A stretch of 64,000 nucleotides of DNA from Thermodesulfobacterium sp. TA1 (GTDB taxonomy: Bacteria; Desulfobacterota; Thermodesulfobacteria; Thermodesulfobacteriales; Thermodesulfobacteriaceae): contig NZ_CP043908.1 in assembly GCF_008630935.1 (NCBI RefSeq), positions 1,364,001-1,428,000 on the forward strand, written 5' to 3'. This document shows positions 7,743-13,940 of this stretch, one piece after another. The notes below the pieces were generated by a model, which did no database searches, had not been told where the DNA came from, and was given only the letters and a program-made list of their open reading frames with translations. Each line of letters opens with the position of its first letter. Positions within the stretch are counted from its first letter, which is position 1. Position numbers and translations under genes: made by a program.

Positions 7743-9365
7743 TTAATCTAAGGTGGTTAAATTAAATTTTCCACTTTCTACTTCAATCGGAGGTCCATTC
7801 TGCACCCGGAAAAAAATCCGTACATTTAAACCAGGAAAGTTTTTATCGTCCACCTCAACCTCAACAACAGAATTTTCCTCCTTCAAAGACTTGATTTTAT
7901 TCTCAACATAAATTTTTTCTGAAACTACACTGACAGAAGCCCTTCCTTTAAGTAAATTGATGATACATTCTTTATTTTTAAGTTCAAACATCGTATCTTT
8001 TTCAACCATAAAACAGGAACCAGGTTCTAAAATCATTGAAACACGACCATCAACCGTAAGAGCTGACACTGGCTCAGTCTTAGCACAATAAACCTTTTGA
8101 GTAGCTAATAACCGCGGATAAGCACCTATTTTCACCTCAATGTATGGCTTAATATCAGGATTATTCCCTTCATAAATTAATTCATTTATTAATATGCCTC
8201 CCCATTCAACCACAGTAAATCCTTTTCTTCTTGGAGTTTTTATTACAGGTTCTTTTATTTTTTCTTCTTGTTGGATACCCTCAAACGCCAAAATAACCCT
8301 AATAATTTTATCTGGCTTTGGCTTAATCCAAATGGCCAAACTATCATCCAAAAAATTTCTGCTTAATAACATTATTTTAAAATACGGATAACCTTTTAAT
8401 TCTTTTAACCAATAGTCTTTAAAATCTTTAATTTCTTTTCTATTCAAACCTAACTTAGGTAATATTTTATCAAACCAACGGTTAAGTTCCTCTGTTTTAA
8501 CCACCCATCCTTCTTTTGGTAAGTCTAAAGGTGTATTCAACGCTACTTCATAAAATAAATACTCGTACTTATCATCTATGATTCCCTTTGGATTGGCTTT
8601 AACCGACCAAAACCCATTATAAGAAGGAATAGTTTTAGTTAACCAACCCTTAGGATTTAGATAAACTTCTATTTGCTTAGTCTTAGTAGGATAAAGATAA
8701 ATAGCTGGCTTTTTTACAAGAGGTAAAGGATATTTTATATCTGCTTCTTCACAGGTCAATAATTTCATTTCTTTGTTTTCATCTCTTACTAAGGTAAAAC
8801 AAAGCGTTTCTAATTTGGTTGGACAACAAGAAGGATCGGTTTCTCTATGGGTAAGAAGTGATAAATATATTGAGTCTCTCTCTCTATCACGAAAAGTAAC
8901 AAATCCTGGCTGAAATTTTAAATCTTTTACTACCACTCTATCTCCAAGTTTTATTGAATTAGTTTGCATGATTTTGCCATTTTCATTTACAAGTGCGGTT
9001 ATTTCAAAAAAAACACCACTTCCCCCAAAATTTTCAGAAAGTATAACTATAGCAAACGGTAATGAAAAGTTTGGTTTAAAAATACCATATTTTTCTATTT
9101 TTACGCTGATGTAATTTTTGATATCTTCTTCATTACCAGGTCTCAATTGAGTTTTATACTCCCCATTTTTTAATGTCACTGTTTGCCCTGAATACTTTAA
9201 ATGATATCTAAAGTTCTTAATGGTTTCTTCATTTAGAGTATCAGGGCTTTCTGAAGCTATAGTTGATTTTATCGTAAGCAAAAAAATATATACTGTTGTT
9301 ATTAAAAGAAGATTTATACTATACATTAGATTTGTTTTTATAAAATTTATCATGTTGTTCCTCAC
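7743..9365 (-). CDS. Large secreted protein with a KPAIYLYP-type domain
   Basis: 540 aa with a signal peptide (hydrophobic about 15-37). At about residues 220-350 it carries KKPAIYLYPTKTKQIEVYL and the following W- and Y-rich strands (SYNGFWSVKANPKG, YEYLFYE). I recognise this as a widespread uncharacterised domain found in secreted bacterial proteins. The C-terminal about 130 residues have a FecR-like beta character (VDGRVSMILEPGSC). CC and C residues near 180-205 may form disulfides. Second-last gene of a minus-strand cluster of secreted proteins (10425 to 7508). No enzymatic residues identified. Confidence 0.75.
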   Translation of the reverse strand: MRNNMINFIKTNLMYSINLLLITTVYIFLLTIKSTIASESPDTLNEETIKNFRYHLKYSGQTVTLKNGEYKTQLRPGNEEDIKNYISVKIEKYGIFKPNFSLPFAIVILSENFGGSGVFFEITALVNENGKIMQTNSIKLGDRVVVKDLKFQPGFVTFRDRERDSIYLSLLTHRETDPSCCPTKLETLCFTLVRDENKEMKLLTCEEADIKYPLPLVKKPAIYLYPTKTKQIEVYLNPKGWLTKTIPSYNGFWSVKANPKGIIDDKYEYLFYEVALNTPLDLPKEGWVVKTEELNRWFDKILPKLGLNRKEIKDFKDYWLKELKGYPYFKIMLLSRNFLDDSLAIWIKPKPDKIIRVILAFEGIQQEEKIKEPVIKTPRRKGFTVVEWGGILINELIYEGNNPDIKPYIEVKIGAYPRLLATQKVYCAKTEPVSALTVDGRVSMILEPGSCFMVEKDTMFELKNKECIINLLKGRASVSVVSEKIYVENKIKSLKEENSVVEVEVDDKNFPGLNVRIFFRVQNGPPIEVESGKFNLTTLD

Positions 9366-9393
9366 ATTTTTAATTTTTTTAAATTTATTTAAT

Positions 9394-9681
9394 TTATTGC
9401 TTTATTTCATACTCAATTTTACAATAAATATCTTGTTTCCAACGACGATCTTCTGATTCATCTTTCAATTCCGAACATATTCCAACAAAAGTTACCTCTC
9501 CTTTTCTATCCTTACATTTATTTATAGCATCTTCTAAAGCAGCATCACAATTTTTGCCATAACCACTTATTATTATTTTTGTTATTCTTTTTTTATCATC
9601 TTTAGTATTTGCAAAACTTATTGAAACAGAAAAAACAAGGAATATTAAAAGCAAAAAAATAGATAATACTTTATTCCTCAT
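9394..9681 (-). CDS. Small secreted protein with four Cys
   Basis: 95 aa. Signal peptide of about 24 residues (LLLIFLVFSVSISFA). The mature part is about 70 residues, begins NTKDDKKRITKIIISGYG and has Cys in NCDAALEDAINKC, GICSEL and DIYCKI, enough for two disulfides. The ISGYGKNCDAALEDAINKC stretch resembles short periplasmic proteins of the BON/LPP20-like size class, but I do not assign a family. Lies 28 bases upstream of the 540-aa gene and 20 downstream of the Cys-rich 74-aa gene, all one strand: likely one operon. Confidence 0.65.
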   Translation of the reverse strand: MRNKVLSIFLLLIFLVFSVSISFANTKDDKKRITKIIISGYGKNCDAALEDAINKCKDRKGEVTFVGICSELKDESEDRRWKQDIYCKIEYEIKQ

Positions 9682-9701
9682 GTTTTAACCTCCTTCTAAA
9701 T

Positions 9702-9926
9702 TTAATTACATACTTCTTCCCATTCTACACATACTTTATACACACCACAGATTTTTTTACCAGGGAAAACAGGATCAGGCTGGCAAAATCTTCTTTCTTC
9801 CCATTTTTTACAAACCTTTTCGCAATTCTCATTGCTGGTGGTAGATTCTTTATTTTGAATATCTGTTGCCCAAAGGTTACTCATAAAAAAAACTAGGAAA
9901 CTAAGAACCAAAACTGTTTTTTTCAT
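9702..9926 (-). CDS. Cys-rich small secreted protein
   Basis: 74 aa. Signal peptide (KKTVLVLSFLVFFMSNLWA, cleaved near residue 20). The mature 54 residues hold six Cys with a repeated pattern: CEKVCKKWEERRFC then CGVYKVCVEWEEVC. The two C-x3/4-C-(K/V)-x-W-E-E blocks are an internal duplication. Six Cys in so small a protein suggests a disulfide-stapled periplasmic or extracellular peptide. No family recognised. A good ribosome site (GGAGGTAG) precedes the ATG. Confidence 0.65.
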   Translation of the reverse strand: MKKTVLVLSFLVFFMSNLWATDIQNKESTTSNENCEKVCKKWEERRFCQPDPVFPGKKICGVYKVCVEWEEVCN

Positions 9927-9967
9927 AGCCCTACCTCCAGATTATTTTTTAAAATCTTTCCCTGCTT

Positions 9968-10078
9968 ATTCTTAAGTTTCAGATTTCCTTACATTCCTTT
10001 TCAGCTCCCTTAGAAGTTTTTTGTCACTTCTCATACTTTGATCTTTATTAGTCTCTATATTAACATTATACCGAAAAT
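9968..10078 (-). pseudogene. Decayed partial copy of the 92-aa gene next door
   Basis: This stretch aligns with 10203-10315 inside the intact 92-aa gene (shared runs around ATTCTTAAGT, TTCCTTTTCAGCT and CACTTCTCATACTT) at an offset of about 235 bases. It has no start codon or intact frame. So a tandem duplication of the small secreted gene occurred and one copy decayed. The remaining bases 9927-9967 and 10079-10146 hold only the ribosome site of the 74-aa gene and nothing else that I recognise. Confidence 0.6.
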
Positions 10079-10146
10079 TTTTTTCATCTTCGACCTCCTA
10101 TCTAAAATTTAAAGTGCTTAAAATGAATGTTGGTATCATTCCTCAC

Positions 10147-10425
10147 TTATTTTCCTCTTCCATATTGTCCTTTTTTATCAATGTTCGGAACTGGATATTT
10201 TGGAGAATTCTTAAGTCTTGGGTTTTCCTTGCGTTCCTTTTCAGCTTCCCTAGCAGCTTTTAACCACTTCTCATACTTAGAACTTTTTTCTATCTCAGAG
10301 GGCTCATTAACCTCAAAATTTTTTGTAGATTTATTTACTTCATACATTGAATTGTCAGCTTTCCCTTTGAAAGTTGTAATGAATAATAAAAGAGTAAAAC
10401 TGAGTACTAATGTTAGTTTATTCAT
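10147..10425 (-). CDS. Small secreted charged protein
   Basis: 92 aa. Signal peptide of about 23 residues (KLTLVLSFTLLLFITTFKGKA). The mature part is highly charged and probably helical in the middle (KYEKWLKAAREAEKERKE), ending in a basic, Pro-rich tail (NSPKYPVPNIDKKGQYGRGK). No known family. It is first in the minus-strand secreted-protein cluster, behind a ribosome site (GCAGGAGG) in the duplicated promoter segment. A broken second copy lies just downstream. Confidence 0.6.
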   Translation of the reverse strand: MNKLTLVLSFTLLLFITTFKGKADNSMYEVNKSTKNFEVNEPSEIEKSSKYEKWLKAAREAEKERKENPRLKNSPKYPVPNIDKKGQYGRGK

Positions 10426-10433
10426 AAATTCAC

Positions 10434-10535
10434 CTCCTGCAATTTTTATGTTAAGGTTTGTTTAACACATTTTGTTTTGTATAATAAAACAAAAGCTTAT
10501 AAGTTAGAGAGGGACAGGGACTCCATTTTTGGTAG
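10434..10535 (-). repeat. Intergenic segment duplicated at 7412-7514, copy 2
   Basis: Second copy of the promoter/leader segment described at 7412-7514, here upstream of the 92-aa gene. Its outer third (GAGAGGGACAGGGACTCC) is also the first arm of the RNA hairpin predicted for the IS110 element, so the boundary between host promoter and insertion sequence lies inside or at the edge of this repeat. Confidence 0.65.
10469..10495. promoter_or_regulatory. 27-bp palindrome, second copy, possible operator
   Basis: Inverted repeat ATTTTGTTTT / AAAACAAAAG around a TATAAT-like 7-base centre, nine of ten pairs intact. On the minus strand the centre gives TATTAT, a plausible -10 for the secreted-protein cluster. 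Matches the site at 7445-7471. Confidence 0.5.
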
Positions 10536-10640
10536 GCCTTTGAGCCTCTTAAGGAGTATGTCCCTCTGTCCCTCAACACCCGATAAGTTGGTTGGGCTAC
10601 CAAAGCCCCAGCTACTCGGGAGGATGGTGTGAGGGACAAA
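10504..10640 (+). ncRNA. Candidate IS110 bridge (seek) RNA in the left end
   Basis: Immediately upstream of the transposase are two nested stem-loops. The first pairs GAGGGACAGGG/ACTCC (10507-10524) with GGAGT/CCCTCTGTCCCTC (10553-10574), enclosing an AGGC-GCCT hairpin. The second pairs CCCGA (10580-10584) with TCGGG, encloses GGGCT-ACCAA-AGCCC (10594-10609) and leaves unpaired strands TAAGTTGGTT and CAGCTAC on either side. Internal loops with two guide strands are the known layout of IS110 bridge RNAs. Fold done by eye. Confidence 0.55.
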
Positions 10641-10663
10641 AATCTTAAAAAGGAGGTAGCATC

Positions 10664-11863
10664 ATGACCCATTACATCGGTGTTGACATTTCTAAAGATA
10701 ACTTCCACTTCTGCATCCTTAACCATGAAGCTAAAACCCTCTCCTCCGGCAAACTCTCTATGTCTCTTCAAGGCTTCTCTGATTTCTTTAACCTTCTCAA
10801 AACCCTCTCTGACCCTATCGTTGTTATGGAATCCTCTGGTAGGTTCCACATCCCCCTTTACTGCTTCCTCGTTGAAAAAGATATCCAAACCTTCATCCTT
10901 AACCCTAAAATCGTCCACAGATTCTTTGAATTTATCTCCGCTAACAACCCCTCTAAATACGACACAAAAGATGCCAAAATCCTTGCACTCTTCGCTCTTA
11001 ATAACCCTGAATTCCTTAAATCCTATCCTGAAAACTCTGAACTCCGTAGTGCTTCTCGTCTTATCCAAAAACTTAAACATGAACTTGCTGAAGCTAAAAC
11101 TCAAATCAAATACGCCCTCACTGTTCTTTTCCCAGAAGCTGAAAAGCACTTTAATATTTACTCCCACTCCTTCCTTAACATACTCCTTAAATTCCCCTCT
11201 GCTAAAACCCTTAAAAAAGCTAAACCAAATGAAATTTCCGAAATTATTAAATCCTCTGTTCCTAAAGGTAAAACCCCTTCCTTTTCTCCCGATGAAGTCA
11301 TAAACCTTGCTAAAAACTCTATCGGGGTTGACAATCCTTATCTCTCTCAAACTCTTATCATCTACATCGAAAAACTCTTTTTCCTTGAGCCAAGAATAAA
11401 AAAGCTTGAAGAGATGCTTGTAGAGAAAATGGATGAAGACCAGCAAGAACAAATTAAGCTCATTTCCTCTATAAAAGGTATTTCCTCTAAACTTGCAAGT
11501 CTCTTTTTGGCTGAAATCAGAGACGTAAAAAGATTTTCTAATGCCAAAAAGCTCATAAAGTTTGCGGGCACAGACCCAGTAACAAAACAATCTGGTAAGT
11601 ATAAAGCTAAGATGAGCATATCTAAGCAAGGGTCGAGCTTTCTCAGAAATGTTCTTTTCCAGATGGCGGTAGGTGTAGTAAAATGGAATTTTTACTTCAG
11701 ATCCTATTTTATACGTAAGAAGAAAAACTTTGGCAGTTATAAGAAAGCTATGATAGCAGTTGTAAACAAACTTATAAGAGTTATCTATGCAATTTGTAGA
11801 AAAAAAACTTTCTTTAATCCTGCTTTTTCTAAGTTCCCTGTTCTGGAGGTCTCTCATGTTTAA
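10664..11863 (+). CDS. IS110-family transposase (DEDD recombinase)
   Basis: 399 aa, full length for the family. The N-terminal RuvC-like DEDD domain shows YIGVDIS (Asp8), VMESSGR, and KYDTKDAKILA. A coiled-coil linker covers about residues 145-260. The C-terminal Transposase_20 domain contains ISSIKGIS and the catalytic Ser region SISKQGSSFLRNVL. A strong ribosome site (AAGGAGGTAGC) precedes the ATG. The frame is intact, so the element may be active. Codon use is C-rich (many CTT/CTC/AAC) compared with the AT-rich genes around it, suggesting recent arrival. Long antisense and shifted frames here are shadows. Confidence 0.95.
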   Translation: MTHYIGVDISKDNFHFCILNHEAKTLSSGKLSMSLQGFSDFFNLLKTLSDPIVVMESSGRFHIPLYCFLVEKDIQTFILNPKIVHRFFEFISANNPSKYDTKDAKILALFALNNPEFLKSYPENSELRSASRLIQKLKHELAEAKTQIKYALTVLFPEAEKHFNIYSHSFLNILLKFPSAKTLKKAKPNEISEIIKSSVPKGKTPSFSPDEVINLAKNSIGVDNPYLSQTLIIYIEKLFFLEPRIKKLEEMLVEKMDEDQQEQIKLISSIKGISSKLASLFLAEIRDVKRFSNAKKLIKFAGTDPVTKQSGKYKAKMSISKQGSSFLRNVLFQMAVGVVKWNFYFRSYFIRKKKNFGSYKKAMIAVVNKLIRVIYAICRKKTFFNPAFSKFPVLEVSHV

Positions 11864-11994
11864 TTCCTATTTTCTGATAGTTGACTCCTTATTTAGTTGG
11901 CCTTTTTAATTTATCCAGCCTCTATGGGGGTCTGCATATAGCCTTATAACTCATTTTTTCATGTCCCCTCTCATATATCTGTGATTTGCTCACT

Positions 11995-13062
11995 TCAATT
12001 TCCCTCGCAGATTTTTTTGCATGCTTCAATAGAATCAAAAGGTACAACATGACCCCCACAGCCGCCATGAACAAATGTATGGCAGGTTTTGTCAAAATTA
12101 GAAAAATATGCTCCTTCAAACAGACCCTTACAAGTTCCTGGTAGAGGTGGTAAGTAACATCTCTTTTTAATATCAATCTTTTTTCCTTGAGTTCTTTGAA
12201 TAAAATCACTTAGAAATATAGCGGCACTTTTATGACCTTTAAAAGTGCAAGCATCAACATCTTCTTCATTTGGAATATTGCCTTTTTCTATGAGAATCTT
12301 TATAATGTTTACGTTTTCTATATCAGCCATACAGGTAAATTTTATAATATTTTTTTGTTTTAGATTGGCTCCTTTTTCTGCAAGAATATGAAAAATATCA
12401 TCATAGCCTTTTATTATAGCAATTTTAAGAGATTCGTCATTAAACTCAATTCCTTGTTTTAAAAGAAACAAAGAAACTTCTTTATGTTTTCTCCTGAGAA
12501 ATTCATTTAAAAAATTTGCTCCGACCGATTTCTTTATATCCCAGCCCTTTTTAAGGCAAACCTCAAAAATTTCTATGATTTTTTTATAGTCTCTTTCTCC
12601 GAAAGCAAGTCCATATAGCGGGATCTCTCCTCTGTTATCTTTCAAATTAAAATCAGCACCATTTTCTATAAGAAAAATAATAAAATCTTCATTCATAAAA
12701 TTGTAAGCAATAGCATCATGGAGAGGTGTTCTGCCATCTTTATCTTTGGCGTTAATATCAGCTCCTTTTGCCAAAAGAATTTTGACCATGTTAAGGTCTC
12801 CCTCTCGGGCTGCGTAATGAAGCAAAGTCTTACCATTGTCATCACGAACGTTTACATCCTTTTGATTAAGGATGTATTTTTTCATTAATTCAATATTGTC
12901 CGAGCCTTTCTTCATTTCTGATCCTTTGTCAACGAAATATCGTTGGAATATTTCATCATTAGATCGAGAATATGAGACAGATGGGAAAAGAAAGAAGTAT
13001 CCTGCAAAAAAAGCACAAATTATTGTGATTATCAATATTCTATGCTGACCCTTTTCCATCAT
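11995..13062 (-). CDS. Secreted ankyrin-repeat protein with C-terminal Kunitz (BPTI-type) domain
   Basis: 355 aa from the ATG at 13062 (GTG at 13074 and ATG at 13059 are alternatives; GGTGG and GGGAG precede them). A signal peptide or anchor spans about residues 6-30. Ankyrin repeats follow, clearest in KTLLHYAAREGDLNMVKILL and RTPLHDAIA, then degenerate repeats to about residue 285. The last about 54 residues are a Kunitz domain: six Cys with spacings 9-16-8-13-4, exactly those of bovine BPTI, plus TCKG (P1 Lys), the FVHGGCGG core and the final CKKIC. Kunitz domains inhibit serine proteases; Lys at P1 predicts a trypsin-like target. Stop-start overlap with the FecR fragment upstream. Confidence 0.85.
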   Translation of the reverse strand: MMEKGQHRILIITIICAFFAGYFFLFPSVSYSRSNDEIFQRYFVDKGSEMKKGSDNIELMKKYILNQKDVNVRDDNGKTLLHYAAREGDLNMVKILLAKGADINAKDKDGRTPLHDAIAYNFMNEDFIIFLIENGADFNLKDNRGEIPLYGLAFGERDYKKIIEIFEVCLKKGWDIKKSVGANFLNEFLRRKHKEVSLFLLKQGIEFNDESLKIAIIKGYDDIFHILAEKGANLKQKNIIKFTCMADIENVNIIKILIEKGNIPNEEDVDACTFKGHKSAAIFLSDFIQRTQGKKIDIKKRCYLPPLPGTCKGLFEGAYFSNFDKTCHTFVHGGCGGHVVPFDSIEACKKICEGN

Positions 13063-13373
13063 TTCTCCCACCACCTTTCAAGATTTTCTATTTTTCTTAT
13101 AGTTATAGTCTCACCTAAATTTATTATAGCTTCGTAGCCTTCTTGTATCAAATAGGATTTATTTTTAATATTATCGGTAAATTCAACTTCTCCTTCTATT
13201 ACCGAAATTTTTATAATGTGCCCATCTTCTCTTTCCACAACAAATTCAGTTCCTCTGGGTGTGGTAACAGCATCAGTAGGTACTTTACTACAATTCGGCC
13301 TCCCTACAGTAATCTTACATAATTCAATTCTAAGTTTTTTTATGGATTTTTGAATTCTTCTACTGCACCCCAT
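13059..13373 (-). pseudogene. FecR-domain protein, 5' end cut off by an IS3 remnant
   Basis: 104 codons are open. From about residue 33 the sequence is FecR-like: TPRGTEFVVEREDGHIIKIS, VIEGEVEF, then SYLIQEGYEAII. The N-terminus is missing, and the present first codons (MGCSRR) are read from the terminal repeat of the IS3-type fragment beginning at 13364. So an exported FecR-type protein was truncated by insertion. FecR domains bind or sense at the cell surface. The last codon overlaps the ankyrin-Kunitz start, so the two were one operon and the downstream gene may have lost its native promoter. Confidence 0.7.
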
Positions 13374-13530
13374 TTGTCAAGACATTTTTTATGCCTTAAA
13401 GTTTTAGAGGTCATGCTACCTTTCTTATCCTTTCCTCATATTTTGCTTCAAATTCTTCTGGGCTCATGTACCCAAGCTTAAAGTGCACATAGAGCTTGTT
13501 ATAGTCCTCTTGTATCCACCTGCTATAAAA
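13364..13530 (-). mobile_element. IS3-family remnant: right end and orfB C-terminus
   Basis: Terminal repeat TGCACCCCATTTGTCAAGAC starts at 13364. A frame read 13526 to 13411 gives WIQEDYNKLYVHFKLGYMSP then EEFEAKYEERIRKVA and stop, the characteristic C-terminus of IS3-family OrfB integrases (YN..R.H..LGY.SP pattern). The rest of the element is gone; 13531-13632 shows nothing recognisable. The same terminal repeat bounds the miniature elements at 17218 and 25259. Confidence 0.8.
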
Positions 13531-13632
13531 AATCCATACGATTAAGTATTTAAAAATTTTCATAATTACTTTTAATCTTTTTACTTATGTATACGATTCT
13601 TCTAATACGCTTTTGTTCTGTTTCTTTTAATG

Positions 13633-13929
13633 CTATTTTGATAGATTGTTATCAATCTTTGGCTTAGGGATTGGTATATATTGCACACCACCAGAGAGAT
13701 TGCTAGACCTTCCAGTATCAAACCCTTGACTTGCCTCTCTTCTTGCTCTCTCCCAAGAGCTATCAAGATCGTTATAATTTCCAGAAGATGTTGAATGTTG
13801 TTCTGCCCTCCAGCTGTCTCCTGAGGTTCCAGCGGCTTGGTCATAAGCAGAATCTCCACCATAAGCTATTCCCGATATAAACAAAACAAAAACCATACCA
13901 AACATGCCCTTCTTTAAGAATCTTTTCAT
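13633..13929 (-). CDS. Small secreted Ser/Gly-rich protein
   Basis: 98 aa. Signal peptide (LKKGMFGMVFVLFISGIAYG, cleaved near residue 24). The mature part is polar and low complexity: DQAAGTSGDSWRAEQHSTSS, then SSWERARREASQGFD and a short C-terminal IPIPKPKID tail. No family recognised; it looks intrinsically disordered. It follows the 1024-aa gene by 11 bases and has its own ribosome site (GGGGGGC region), so both should share one transcript. An alternative frame at 13602-13862 is a shadow. Confidence 0.6.
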   Translation of the reverse strand: MKRFLKKGMFGMVFVLFISGIAYGGDSAYDQAAGTSGDSWRAEQHSTSSGNYNDLDSSWERARREASQGFDTGRSSNLSGGVQYIPIPKPKIDNNLSK

Positions 13930-13940
13930 GATGCCCCCCT

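Larger units (their letters stand above)
10500..11915 (+). mobile_element. IS110-family insertion sequence (ends approximate)
   Basis: The element consists of a structured non-coding left end (about 10504-10650) and one transposase gene, as in the IS110 group, which has no terminal inverted repeats. Exact ends cannot be read without an empty site. After the transposase, 11864-11994 holds a short tail (AT-rich, with TTTAGTTGG near 11895 that resembles part of the left-end RNA loop) and then the 3' side of the ankyrin gene. Plus-strand element inserted within a minus-strand operon region. Confidence 0.7.

Noticed and set aside
10451-11857. Long minus-strand frame (468 codons) antisense to the IS110 transposase
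   Set aside because: It mirrors the transposase codon pattern, has odd composition (Phe/Lys/Arg-rich) and no family signature. The 207-codon plus-strand frame at 10680 is likewise a +1 shadow.
11922-12209. Minus-strand frame overlapping the ankyrin-Kunitz gene
   Set aside because: Different frame of the same DNA; the Cys-spaced Kunitz frame is clearly the coding one.
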